The position numbers and the translations under genes were made by a program. A stretch of DNA of 64,000 nucleotides from Quadrisphaera sp. RL12-1S (lineage in GTDB: Bacteria > Actinomycetota > Actinomycetes > Actinomycetales > Quadrisphaeraceae). Positions 16,502 to 24,870 of the stretch are shown one piece after another (the first letter of the stretch is position 1; every line of letters starts with the position of its first letter). The stretch spans positions 372,001-436,000 of the forward strand of contig NZ_JACNME010000004.1 in the NCBI RefSeq assembly GCF_014270065.1. The letters run 5' to 3'. Below the pieces are notes generated by a model. The model had not been told where the DNA came from, searched no databases, and saw only the letters and a program-made list of their open reading frames with translations.

Positions 16502-17309
16502 GCCGCTCGCACACGAAGACGGCGGTGCCCGGCAGGTGCTCGCCGCGCAGCGCGCTCCACCCGCCCCAGGTGGGCTGCTCCGGGTGGCTCCACTCCGGCT
16601 CCACGAGGTCGACGAGGCCGAAGCCGGCGCCGCGCAGGAGCCGCACCCAGTCGCCGAGCGTGCGGTGGTGCTCCGCGTACAGGAGCGCGCCGTCGTCGTC
16701 GCGCTCCACGTACGGGGCCCTGTCGAAGTAGGAGCGGTCGGCCACGAGACCGCGCGGCCCGGGGTCGTCGGGGAAGGCCCAGCGCACCGGGTGGCTGACC
16801 GAGAACGACCACCGCCCGCCGGGCACCAGCACGCGGTGCACCTCGGCCAGCACCCCGGCGGCGTCCGCGGTGAAGGGCAGCGCCCCGTACGCGGAGAAGG
16901 CCACGTCCGCGCTGGCGGCGGCCAGCGGCAGGCGGCCCGCGTCGGCCTGGAGCACCGGCACCGCCGTCCCGCCGGCGGCGTCGAGGGCCCGGCTGCGGGC
17001 GAGCATGCCGGCCGAGAGGTCCACGCCGACCGCGCGCGCCCCCTGGCGGGCGACCCAGCGCGAGCCCTGTCCCGCCCCGCAGCCGACCTCGAGCACGACG
17101 GCGCCGGCGAGCTCGGCGGGGTCTCCCAGCAGGTGCGCCTCGTCCTCGGTGAGGCCCTCGGGGCCCCAGACCAGCACGTCAGTGCCGAGGGTGGCCCCGT
17201 GGTCCTCGAGGTAGGTGGTGGAGGCGCCGTCCCAGTGGCTGCGGCTGGCGCGCACGCTCTCGTCGGCGCCCGCGGGGCCGTACCCCGCGCTGGAAAGGGG
17301 TCCGCTCAT
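16491..17309 (-). CDS. Class I SAM-dependent methyltransferase
   Basis: A 272-aa methyltransferase of the type 11 family. Motif I is VLEVGCGAGQGSRWVARQG near residue 71, followed by VGVDLSAGMLARSR and the motif III-like LPLAAASADVAFSAYGALPF; these bind S-adenosylmethionine. The C-terminal part (HPVRWAFPDDPGP onward) is aromatic-rich and probably sets substrate choice. The ATG at 17309 is adjacent to the rpsA promoter on the other strand. Its 3' end overlaps the diguanylate cyclase gene by 11 bases. Similar genes often sit next to rpsA in actinobacteria; the substrate is unknown. Confidence 0.88.
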   Translation of the reverse strand: MSGPLSSAGYGPAGADESVRASRSHWDGASTTYLEDHGATLGTDVLVWGPEGLTEDEAHLLGDPAELAGAVVLEVGCGAGQGSRWVARQGARAVGVDLSAGMLARSRALDAAGGTAVPVLQADAGRLPLAAASADVAFSAYGALPFTADAAGVLAEVHRVLVPGGRWSFSVSHPVRWAFPDDPGPRGLVADRSYFDRAPYVERDDDGALLYAEHHRTLGDWVRLLRGAGFGLVDLVEPEWSHPEQPTWGGWSALRGEHLPGTAVFVCERLSA

Positions 17310-17314
17310 TCCGG

Positions 17315-17320
17315 TAGTCT
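17315..17320 (+). promoter_or_regulatory. Probable rpsA promoter (-10) with ~220-nt leader
   Basis: TAGTCT lies 18 bases downstream of TGGAAA (17291-17296), a usable -10/-35 pair. The leader to the rpsA ATG is about 220 nt, carries no gene, and has no good Shine-Dalgarno close to the start codon (GGAG is 11 bases away). Weak Shine-Dalgarno pairing is known for rpsA in E. coli, where S1 regulates its own translation. Confidence 0.5.
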
Positions 17321-17546
17321 CTCTGCTGGGTGTGTCGTGCGCTGTCGGAGGTCCCGTTCCCCGGGGCCGAGGCCAGCGGCGCCGGCCGCCGCGGTGATGA
17401 GGCTGAGACTCACGCCGGTCCGCACGCTGGTCCGCCGGCGGAGGTCCGGTGGCTCCCTGGTGCTGGTCCCCGTGGTGCTCGTGCGCGCGACGCTCCCGTC
17501 AACCGCCCACCACTCATTCCCTGTCCGCATCGGAGCCCACCCCTTC

Positions 17547-19037
17547 ATGACCGCCACCCTCCCGACGTCGAGCGCTCCCCAGGTCGCCATCAACGACATC
17601 GGCACCGCCGAAGAGCTGCTCGCCGCGATCGACGAGACGATCAAGTACTTCAACGACGGGGACATCGTCTCCGGCACCATCGTCAAGGTCGACCGCGACG
17701 AGGTCCTCCTCGACATCGGCTACAAGACCGAGGGCGTCATCCCCTCGCGCGAGCTGTCCATCAAGCACGACGTCGACCCCAGCGAGGTCGTCGGCGTCGG
17801 CGACGAGGTCGAGGCCCTCGTCCTCCAGAAGGAGGACAAGGAAGGCCGCCTCATCCTGTCCAAGAAGCGGGCTCAGTACGAGCGCGCCTGGGGCACGATC
17901 GAGAAGCTGAAGGAGGAGGACGGCGTCGTCACCGGCACCGTCATCGAGGTCGTCAAGGGCGGCCTCATCCTCGACATCGGCCTGCGCGGCTTCCTGCCCG
18001 CCTCCCTCGTCGAGATGCGCCGCGTGCGCGACCTGGCCCCCTACGTGGGCCAGCAGCTCGAGGCGAAGATCATCGAGCTCGACAAGAACCGCAACAACGT
18101 GGTCCTGTCGCGCCGCGCCTGGCTGGAGGAGACCCAGTCGGCCGTCCGCCAGAACTTCCTGCAGACCCTGCAGCGCGGCCAGGTCCGCCCGGGCGTCGTG
18201 TCCTCGATCGTCAACTTCGGCGCCTTCGTCGACCTCGGCGGCGTGGACGGCCTCGTGCACGTCTCCGAGCTCTCCTGGAAGCACATCGACCACCCCTCCG
18301 AGGTCGTCGAGGTGGGCCAGGAGGTCAAGGTCGAGGTCCTCGACGTCGACATGGACCGCGAGCGCGTCTCCCTGTCGCTGAAGGCGACCCAGGAGGACCC
18401 GTGGCAGCAGTTCGCCCGGACCCACGCGATCGGCCAGGTCGTCCCCGGCAAGGTCACCAAGCTCGTCCCGTTCGGTGCGTTCGTGCGCGTCGAGGAGGGC
18501 ATCGAGGGCCTGGTCCACATCTCCGAGCTGGCCGAGCGCCACGTGGAGCTGCCGGAGCAGGTCGTCAACGTCGGTGACGACATCTTCGTCAAGGTCATCG
18601 ACATCGACCTCGAGCGCCGCCGCATCTCCCTGTCGCTGAAGCAGGCGAACCAGGGCGTCGACACCGAGTCGGACGACTTCGACCCGTCGCTGTACGGCAT
18701 GGCCGCGGAGTACGACGAGGCGGGGAACTACAAGTACCCCGAGGGCTTCGACCCCGAGACCAACGACTGGCTCGAGGGCTTCGAGGCGCAGCGCGAGGAG
18801 TGGGAGCGGCAGTACGCCGAGGCCCACGCCCGCTGGGAGGCGCACCGCAAGCAGGTCGCCGAGGCGCGCACCCGCGACGCCGAGGCCGCGAGCTCGGGCG
18901 AGTCGGCCCCGACGAGCTACTCCAGCTCGGCCCCGGTCGAGGCCAGCTCGAGCCGCTCCAACGGCCCCGCGGCGGAGGGCACCCTGGCCTCCGACGAGGC
19001 GCTGGCGGCCCTGCGCGAGAAGCTCACCGGCGGCTGA
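17547..19037 (+). CDS. rpsA: 30S ribosomal protein S1
   Basis: S1 binds mRNA on the 30S subunit (496 aa here). Four S1/OB-fold repeats are visible: DGDIVSGTIVKVDRDEVLLD (~37), EEDGVVTGTVIEVVKGGLIL (~122), GQVRPGVVSSIVNFGAFVDL (~210) and GQVVPGKVTKLVPFGAFVRV (~295). Four repeats is the actinobacterial form, against six in E. coli. The C-terminal ~100 residues are charged, with a Glu/Arg helix (WERQYAEAHARWEAHRKQ) and a Ser-rich tail. The ATG at 17547 begins the conserved region. A strong terminator follows. Confidence 0.98.
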   Translation: MTATLPTSSAPQVAINDIGTAEELLAAIDETIKYFNDGDIVSGTIVKVDRDEVLLDIGYKTEGVIPSRELSIKHDVDPSEVVGVGDEVEALVLQKEDKEGRLILSKKRAQYERAWGTIEKLKEEDGVVTGTVIEVVKGGLILDIGLRGFLPASLVEMRRVRDLAPYVGQQLEAKIIELDKNRNNVVLSRRAWLEETQSAVRQNFLQTLQRGQVRPGVVSSIVNFGAFVDLGGVDGLVHVSELSWKHIDHPSEVVEVGQEVKVEVLDVDMDRERVSLSLKATQEDPWQQFARTHAIGQVVPGKVTKLVPFGAFVRVEEGIEGLVHISELAERHVELPEQVVNVGDDIFVKVIDIDLERRRISLSLKQANQGVDTESDDFDPSLYGMAAEYDEAGNYKYPEGFDPETNDWLEGFEAQREEWERQYAEAHARWEAHRKQVAEARTRDAEAASSGESAPTSYSSSAPVEASSSRSNGPAAEGTLASDEALAALREKLTGG

Positions 19038-19065
19038 TGCGCCGCTGAGCGCTCGCTCACGCACG

Positions 19066-19105
19066 ACGAGGCCCCGCACCCCTTCCGGGGGGTGCGGGGC
19101 CTCGT
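19066..19105 (+). terminator. Terminator hairpin after rpsA
   Basis: A perfect 17-bp stem (ACGAGGCCCCGCACCCC and complement) with a 6-nt loop lies 28 bases after the rpsA stop and just upstream of the coaE -10. Confidence 0.85.
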
Positions 19106-19127
19106 CCGTGTCCGGCTGTCCCCGCCG

Positions 19128-19133
19128 TAGGGT
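19128..19133 (+). promoter_or_regulatory. -10 element of coaE (leaderless type)
   Basis: TAGGGT lies 6 bases before the GTG at 19140 and has no ribosome binding site downstream. It directly follows the rpsA terminator, so coaE has its own promoter. Confidence 0.7.
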
Positions 19134-19139
19134 CGCCGG

Positions 19140-20318
19140 GTGCTGTACGTGGGGCTGACCGGCGGTGTGGGAGCGGGCAAGAGCACGGCGGCCGCTGTGC
19201 TGCGGGACCTGGGGGCCGTGGTGGTCGACGCCGACGCCATCGCCCGCGAGGTGGTCGCGCCGGGGTCGCCCGGGCTCGCCGCCGTCGTCGCCGAGTTCGG
19301 GCAGGGCGTGCTGGGCGCCGACGGTGCGCTGGACCGGCCCGCGCTGGGCCGGGTGGTCTTCGCCGACCCCTCGCGCCGGCGGGCCCTGGAGGCGGTCACC
19401 CACCCCCTCGTGCTGGCGCGGACGGAGCAGCTGGTGGCCCGGGCGCAGGCGGAGGACCCGTCCGCCGTCGTCGTCCACGACATCCCGCTGCTCGTCGAGC
19501 TGCGCCGCACGGACAGGTACCACCTGGTGCTCGCCGTCATGGCGGACGAGGAGGTGCGGCTGCGCCGGCTCACCCGCGGCCGGGGGATGTCCGACGACGA
19601 CGCGCGCGCCCGCGTCGCGGCCCAGGCCGACGACGACGCCCGCCGCGCCGCGGCCGACGTGCTCCTGGACGGGTCCGGCTCCCCGGAGCAGCTCGCCGAG
19701 CAGCTGCGGGCGCTGTGGACCGAGCGCCTGGTGCCCTTCGAGGAGCACCTGCGGCGCGGGGAGCAGGCCCCTCGTCCCCACCGCCCCGTCCTCGTCCCAC
19801 CGGACCCGGCGTGGGCGGCCGCGGGGGAGCGCCTCGTGGCACGCGTGGCGCGGGCCGCGGGGGACCGGGCCCTCGACGTGCAGCACACCGGGTCCACCGC
19901 GGTGCCGGGGCTGCTCGCGAAGGACTGCATCGACCTGCAGGTGGTCTGCCCCGACCTGGTGACGGCGCGGGAGGTGGCCGGGGACCTGCGCTCCGCCGGG
20001 CTGGTGGCGCCCCCGGGGGAGTGGTGGGACCAGCCGACCTCGCGCCGCGGGCAGGGGGGCGAGGACTACCGCCGGGTGCCGAAGGCGTTCGCCGTCAACG
20101 CCGACCCGGGCAGGCGCGTCGACTGCCACGTGCGCGACGCCGCCAACCCGGAGGTGCGCGAGGTGCTGGCCTTCCGCGACGCGCTGCGCGCCGACCCGCG
20201 CGCCCGCGAGGCGTACGCCCTGCTCAAGCGGGGTCTGGCGGCCAAGCACCACGACATCGACGGCTACGCGGCGGGCAAGACGGAGTTCATCGCCGAGGTG
20301 CTCGCCCGCTCGTCGTGA
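19140..20318 (+). CDS. coaE: Dephospho-CoA kinase fused to a GrpB (UPF0157) domain
   Basis: The N-terminal ~200 residues are dephospho-CoA kinase, the last step of CoA synthesis: P-loop GLTGGVGAGKST at residues 5-16, DADAIAREVVAPGSPG, and the lid region LRRLTRGRGMSDDDARAR. The C-terminal ~175 residues (from RPVLVPPDPAW) form a GrpB domain with LDVQHTGSTAVPGLLAKDCID, the nucleotidyltransferase-like core. The same fusion is known in Mycobacterium, where the GrpB part has been described as helping folding or activity of the kinase. Total 392 aa, normal for actinobacterial CoaE. Confidence 0.96.
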   Translation: MLYVGLTGGVGAGKSTAAAVLRDLGAVVVDADAIAREVVAPGSPGLAAVVAEFGQGVLGADGALDRPALGRVVFADPSRRRALEAVTHPLVLARTEQLVARAQAEDPSAVVVHDIPLLVELRRTDRYHLVLAVMADEEVRLRRLTRGRGMSDDDARARVAAQADDDARRAAADVLLDGSGSPEQLAEQLRALWTERLVPFEEHLRRGEQAPRPHRPVLVPPDPAWAAAGERLVARVARAAGDRALDVQHTGSTAVPGLLAKDCIDLQVVCPDLVTAREVAGDLRSAGLVAPPGEWWDQPTSRRGQGGEDYRRVPKAFAVNADPGRRVDCHVRDAANPEVREVLAFRDALRADPRAREAYALLKRGLAAKHHDIDGYAAGKTEFIAEVLARSS

Positions 20319-20384
20319 CCGCGGCGAGCGGTGCAGGGCCGCTCAGGAACAGCGGGTGTCAGACCCGGCGTTCAGACTGTCACC

Positions 20385-22490
20385 ATGCGCCCGGTCACCG
20401 ATCTCCAGCGTCGCGTCGCGCCCTTCACCGTCGAGTCCGAGTTCTCGCCCGCCGGTGACCAGCCGACGGCCATCGCCGACATCACCCGCCGCATCCAGGC
20501 CGGGGAGAAGGACGTCGTGCTGCTCGGCGCCACCGGCACCGGCAAGTCCGCCACCACGGCCTGGACGATCGAGCAGCTGCAGCGGCCCACCCTGGTGCTC
20601 GCGCCGAACAAGACCCTCGCCGCGCAGCTGGCCAACGAGTTCCGCGAGCTGCTGCCCAACAACGCGGTCGAGTACTTCGTCTCGTACTACGACTACTACC
20701 AGCCCGAGGCGTACGTCCCGCAGTCCGACACCTACATCGAGAAGGACTCCTCGATCAACGAGGAGGTCGAGCGGCTGCGGCACTCGGCCACCAACTCGCT
20801 GCTGACCCGCCGCGACGTGGTCGTGGTGGCGTCGGTCTCGTGCATCTACGGCCTGGGCACGCCCCAGGAGTACGTCGACAGGATGGTGACGCTGAAGGTC
20901 GGCGACACCGTCGAGCGGGACGACCTGCTCCGGCAGTTCGTCACCATGCAGTACACCCGCAACGACCTCGCCTTCACGCGCGGCACCTTCCGGGTGCGGG
21001 GCGACACCATCGAGATCATCCCCGTGTACGAGGAGCACGCGATCCGCATCGAGATGTTCGGTGACGAGATCGAGAAGCTCTACCTGCTGCACCCGCTCAC
21101 CGGCGAGGTCCTGCGCGACGAGTCGACCATGCACCTGTTCCCGGCCACCCACTACGTCGCCGGCCCGGAGCGCATGGAGCGCGCCATCGGCACCATCGAG
21201 GCCGAGCTGGCCTCGCGCCTGGCGGAGATGGAGTCGCAGGGCAAGCTGCTCGAGGCGCAGCGGCTGCGCATGAGGACCACGTACGACATCGAGATGATGC
21301 GCCAGGTGGGCACCTGCGCCGGCATCGAGAACTACTCCCGCCACATCGACGGTCGCGCCGCCGGCACCGCGCCCCACACCCTGCTCGACTACTTCCCCGA
21401 GGACTTCCTCCTCGTCATCGACGAGTCGCACGTCACGGTGCCGCAGATCGGGGCGATGTACGAGGGCGACATGAGCCGCAAGCGGACCCTGGTCGACCAC
21501 GGCTTCCGGCTCCCGTCCGCCATGGACAACCGGCCGCTGACGTGGGAGGAGTTCCTCGAGCGGATCGGGCAGACGGTCTACCTCTCGGCCACCCCCGGCG
21601 ACTACGAGATGTCGCGCGTGAAGGGCGAGTTCGTCGAGCAGGTCATCCGCCCCACCGGGCTCGTCGACCCCCAGGTGGTGCTGCGCCCCACGAAGGGCCA
21701 GATCGACGACCTGCTCGGGCAGATCCGCGAGCGGGCCGCCAAGGACGAGCGCGTCCTGGTGACCACCCTGACCAAGAAGATGGCCGAGGACCTCACCGAC
21801 TACCTGCTCGACCAGGGCGTGCGGGTGCGCTACCTGCACTCCGAGGTCGACACGCTGCGCCGCGTGGAGCTGCTGCGCGAGCTGCGCCAGGGCGACTACG
21901 ACGTGCTCGTGGGCATCAACCTGCTGCGCGAGGGCCTCGACCTGCCCGAGGTGAGCCTGGTGAGCATCCTCGACGCCGACAAGGAGGGGTTCCTGCGCTC
22001 GGCGCGCTCCCTCATCCAGACCATCGGCCGCGCGGCCCGCAACGTCTCGGGCCAGGTGCACATGTACGCCGACCGGGTCACCCCGTCGATGGAGCAGGCC
22101 ATCGACGAGACCAACCGGCGCCGCGAGAAGCAGATCGCCTACAACCGCGAGCGCGGCGTGGACCCGATGCCGCTGCGCAAGAAGATCGCCGACATCACCG
22201 ACCTCATCGCCCGGGAGGACGCCGACACGGCGGCGCTGCTGGGCGGCAGCGGGCGGCAGCAGTCGCGCGGCAAGGCGCCCGTGCCGGGCATGGCGTCGGC
22301 CGGGGGCGGCGCGGGACGCGCCACCGCGGGCATGGCCGGGGCGGAGCTGTCCGACCTCATCCAGCAGCTGTCCGACCAGATGCACGCGGCGGCGGCGGAG
22401 CTGCAGTTCGAGCTCGCCGCGCGGCTGCGTGACGAGATCGGAGACCTCAAGCGCGAGCTGCGGGGGATGCAGCGGGCCACCACCGTCTGA
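20385..22490 (+). CDS. uvrB: Excinuclease ABC subunit B
   Basis: UvrB (701 aa) is the damage-verifying helicase-like subunit of nucleotide excision repair; it is loaded by UvrA and recruits UvrC. Walker A is [13 protein letters not shown] near residue 45. The beta-hairpin is in [20 protein letters not shown]-like DESHVTVPQ follows, and the motif VI-like [11 protein letters not shown] is near residue 550. The C-terminal UVR motif ([18 protein letters not shown]) binds UvrC. The ATG at 20385 is 6 bases after a CAGACT hexamer. A Gly/Ala-rich linker (~625-660) precedes the UVR motif. Three 13-bp repeats follow the stop codon. Confidence 0.98.
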   Translation: MRPVTDLQRRVAPFTVESEFSPAGDQPTAIADITRRIQAGEKDVVLLGATGTGKSATTAWTIEQLQRPTLVLAPNKTLAAQLANEFRELLPNNAVEYFVSYYDYYQPEAYVPQSDTYIEKDSSINEEVERLRHSATNSLLTRRDVVVVASVSCIYGLGTPQEYVDRMVTLKVGDTVERDDLLRQFVTMQYTRNDLAFTRGTFRVRGDTIEIIPVYEEHAIRIEMFGDEIEKLYLLHPLTGEVLRDESTMHLFPATHYVAGPERMERAIGTIEAELASRLAEMESQGKLLEAQRLRMRTTYDIEMMRQVGTCAGIENYSRHIDGRAAGTAPHTLLDYFPEDFLLVIDESHVTVPQIGAMYEGDMSRKRTLVDHGFRLPSAMDNRPLTWEEFLERIGQTVYLSATPGDYEMSRVKGEFVEQVIRPTGLVDPQVVLRPTKGQIDDLLGQIRERAAKDERVLVTTLTKKMAEDLTDYLLDQGVRVRYLHSEVDTLRRVELLRELRQGDYDVLVGINLLREGLDLPEVSLVSILDADKEGFLRSARSLIQTIGRAARNVSGQVHMYADRVTPSMEQAIDETNRRREKQIAYNRERGVDPMPLRKKIADITDLIAREDADTAALLGGSGRQQSRGKAPVPGMASAGGGAGRATAGMAGAELSDLIQQLSDQMHAAAAELQFELAARLRDEIGDLKRELRGMQRATTV

Positions 22491-22491
22491 C

Positions 22492-22530
22492 GGGCGGCAG
22501 ATCAGGGCGGCAGATCAGGGCGGCAGATCA
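22492..22530 (+). repeat. Three perfect tandem copies of GGGCGGCAGATCA
   Basis: The 13-bp unit is repeated exactly three times, starting one base after the uvrB stop codon. A partial fourth unit (GGACGGC) follows. It forms no stable hairpin and contains no gene. Confidence 0.9.
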
Positions 22531-22591
22531 GGACGGCCGCGGGCGGCTCGCCACCCGGCCTCCACGGCGTGCGGGCGTGGAAAGGTCAAGG

Positions 22592-22597
22592 TACGGT
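22592..22597 (+). promoter_or_regulatory. Probable -10 of the terC operon
   Basis: TACGGT sits in a locally A-rich stretch and would start transcription near 22604, at the 5' edge of the riboswitch aptamer. No convincing -35 is visible. Confidence 0.5.
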
Positions 22598-22604
22598 AAA
22601 GAGA

Positions 22605-22716
22605 ACGTGAGGGGAGTATCCCTGCGCGCAGGTTCGTCATCACGGATCCCGGCCCCGGCCGGGACCCGGGCCTGCGGCTGACCGGCCTGCGCCGGCAGTG
22701 GGAGAGACCTCCGGTC
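22605..22716 (+). ncRNA. yybP-ykoY manganese riboswitch aptamer
   Basis: The leader contains the conserved aptamer blocks in order: GAGGGGAGTA (22609), TTCGTCATCACGG (22633), CGGCTGACCGG (22675) and GGGAGAGACCTCC (22700). P1 is formed by GAGG with CCTC, and inner stems by CGCAGG/CCTGCG. This is the yybP-ykoY family, which senses Mn2+ and usually precedes Mn exporters or TerC-family genes. The 3' P1 strand ACCTCCGG (22707-22714) is an exact complement of the terC Shine-Dalgarno region CCGGAGGT (22737-22744). Mn2+-stabilised P1 should therefore free the ribosome binding site and switch translation on. Confidence 0.88.
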
Positions 22717-22748
22717 ATTTCGCGTCAGATCGAAACCCGGAGGTTCCC

Positions 22749-23810
22749 GTGGACGTCCCCCTCTGGCTGTGGGGTGTCACCCTCGCCGTCATCATCGCCA
22801 TGATCGCCTACGACTTCATCGGGCACGTGCGCACACCGCACGCCCCGTCGATCCGCGAGGCCGCGGTCTGGTCGGCGGCCTACGTGGGCATCGCCGTCGT
22901 GTTCGGCCTGCTCATCCTCGTCTTCTACGGCGGCCAGTACGGCGGTGAGTACTTCGCCGGCTACATCACGGAGAAGGCGCTCAGCGTCGACAACCTCTTC
23001 GTCTTCGTGCTGATCCTGTCCAGCTTCGGCGTGCCGCGCGAGTACCAGCAGAAGGTGCTCCTCATCGGCATCGCGATCGCCATCGTGCTGCGCGGCATCT
23101 TCATCGCCGTGGGCGCTGCGGCCATCCAGAACTTCTCCTGGATCTTCTGGATCTTCGGCGCCATCCTCATCTACACGGCGATCGCCCAGGTCAGGGCCCA
23201 GAACGACCACGACGAGGAGTACAAGGAGAACGCGGTCCTGCGCTTCACCAAGCGCATCCTCCCGACCACCGACGACTACCACGGCGACAAGTTCACCGTG
23301 AAGGTCGACGGCAAGCGGTTCGTCACGCCGATGCTGGTGGTCATCATCGCGATCGGCACCGCCGACCTCATCTTCGCGGTCGACTCGATCCCGGCGATCT
23401 TCGGCCTCACGCAGGAGGCCTACCTGGTCTTCGCGGCCAACGCGTTCTCGCTGCTCGGTCTGCGCCAGCTGTACTTCCTCATCGACGGCCTGCTCGACCG
23501 CCTGGTCTACCTCCACTACGGCCTGGCCGCGATCCTCGCGTTCATCGGCGCCAAGCTGATCATCCACGCGATGCACGAGAACGAGCTGCCGTTCCTCAAC
23601 GGCGGCGAGCACATCACCGCCATCCCGGAGATCTCCACGCCCGTCTCGCTAGGGTTCATCGTCGTCGCGCTCGCACTGACCACGGTGCTGAGCCTGCGGA
23701 AGTCGAAGAAGGACGAGCAGGACGTCGACAGCCAGCACGCCGACCGCGAGGGGAACACCGTGAGCAGCACCACCGGAGCCGGACCCGGCTCCACCCGCCA
23801 GGACGGCTGA
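22749..23810 (+). CDS. TerC-family integral membrane protein (first copy)
   Basis: A 353-aa TerC/Alx-type membrane protein with about nine hydrophobic segments. Signature stretches are ITEKALSVDNLFVFVLI and TADLIFAVDSIPAIFG, whose conserved aspartates in the membrane are thought to carry metal. TerC/Alx/YkoY proteins export Mn2+ or help metal loading of secreted proteins. The GTG at 22749 has GGAGG five bases upstream, and that ribosome binding site is the one controlled by the riboswitch. A hydrophilic tail of ~45 residues, Ser/Gly-rich, follows the last membrane span. Two bases separate it from a second TerC gene. Confidence 0.93.
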   Translation: MDVPLWLWGVTLAVIIAMIAYDFIGHVRTPHAPSIREAAVWSAAYVGIAVVFGLLILVFYGGQYGGEYFAGYITEKALSVDNLFVFVLILSSFGVPREYQQKVLLIGIAIAIVLRGIFIAVGAAAIQNFSWIFWIFGAILIYTAIAQVRAQNDHDEEYKENAVLRFTKRILPTTDDYHGDKFTVKVDGKRFVTPMLVVIIAIGTADLIFAVDSIPAIFGLTQEAYLVFAANAFSLLGLRQLYFLIDGLLDRLVYLHYGLAAILAFIGAKLIIHAMHENELPFLNGGEHITAIPEISTPVSLGFIVVALALTTVLSLRKSKKDEQDVDSQHADREGNTVSSTTGAGPGSTRQDG

Positions 23811-23812
23811 CG

Positions 23813-24805
23813 GTGCAGGAGCTGCCGACCTGGTTCGAGGTCGGCACCCTCGTCGCGCTCGTGGGGCTGCTGCTCGCCGACCTGCTGGTCGTCGGGCGGC
23901 GGCCTCACGTGCCGTCCACCAAGGAGAGCGCCCTGTGGGTGGGCTTCTACGTGGCCCTCGCCGTCGTGTTCGGCGTGGTGATGCTGCTCATCCCCGGAGG
24001 AGGGACGGAGCCCTCCTCGGAGTTCTTCGCCGGGTGGATCACCGAGTACTCGCTCAGCGTCGACAACCTCTTCGTCTTCGTCATCATCATGTCGAGGTTC
24101 GCGGTGCCCGCGGAGGACCAGCAGAAGGTCCTCATGGTGGGGATCCTCATCGCGCTGGTGCTGCGGGGGATCTTCATCCTGCTCGGCGCGGCCGTCATCG
24201 AGCAGTTCAGCTGGGTCTTCTACATCTTCGGCGCGTTCCTCATCTACACCGCGGTCAAGCTCGTCCTCGACAGGAACGACGACGAGGAGTACGAGGACAA
24301 CGCCCTGATCCGCCGCATGCGGAAGGTGCTCCCCCTCACCGAGTCCTACGACGGCGCCAAGGTCCGGACCGAGGTGGACGGCAAGAAGCTGTTCACGCCC
24401 ATGATCATCGTGTTCTTCGCCATCGGCAGCACCGACCTGCTCTTCGCGCTGGACTCCATCCCGGCGATCTTCGGGCTCACCGAGGACCCGTTCCTCGTCT
24501 ACACCGCCAACATCTTCGCCCTCATGGGCCTGCGGCAGCTGTACTTCCTCCTCGGCGGCCTGCTGGACCGGCTGGTGTACCTGTCGATCGGGCTCGCGGT
24601 GGTCCTCGGCGGCATCGGGGTGAAGCTGGTGCTGGAGGCGCTGCACACCAACGAGCTGCCCTTCCTCAACGGCGGTGAGGGGTTCTCCTGGGCGCCGGAG
24701 GTCCCGATCTGGGTCTCACTGGTCTTCATCGTGGCCGTGCTCGCCATCACCACGGTCGCCAGCCTGCTCCGCAGCCGCCAGCTGGAGCGCCGCGGGCAGG
24801 CATGA
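23813..24805 (+). CDS. TerC-family integral membrane protein (second copy)
   Basis: A 330-aa paralogue of the preceding gene, sharing its layout: ITEYSLSVDNLFVFVIIM, STDLLFALDSIPAIFG, and LRQLYFLLGGLLDRLVYL. It lacks the long C-terminal tail of the first copy. It starts with GTG two bases after the first copy's stop, so both are under the same Mn2+ riboswitch. The two probably arose by tandem duplication and may form a heteromeric or redundant Mn2+ exporter. It converges with the metallo-hydrolase gene, and the 65-bp gap between them shows no strong hairpin. Confidence 0.93.
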   Translation: MQELPTWFEVGTLVALVGLLLADLLVVGRRPHVPSTKESALWVGFYVALAVVFGVVMLLIPGGGTEPSSEFFAGWITEYSLSVDNLFVFVIIMSRFAVPAEDQQKVLMVGILIALVLRGIFILLGAAVIEQFSWVFYIFGAFLIYTAVKLVLDRNDDEEYEDNALIRRMRKVLPLTESYDGAKVRTEVDGKKLFTPMIIVFFAIGSTDLLFALDSIPAIFGLTEDPFLVYTANIFALMGLRQLYFLLGGLLDRLVYLSIGLAVVLGGIGVKLVLEALHTNELPFLNGGEGFSWAPEVPIWVSLVFIVAVLAITTVASLLRSRQLERRGQA

Positions 24806-24870
24806 GGCCCACCCGCCACGCCAGCCGGAGCCAACCCGAGCGGTCGACGTCGGCCGACCTCAGCGGGCGG

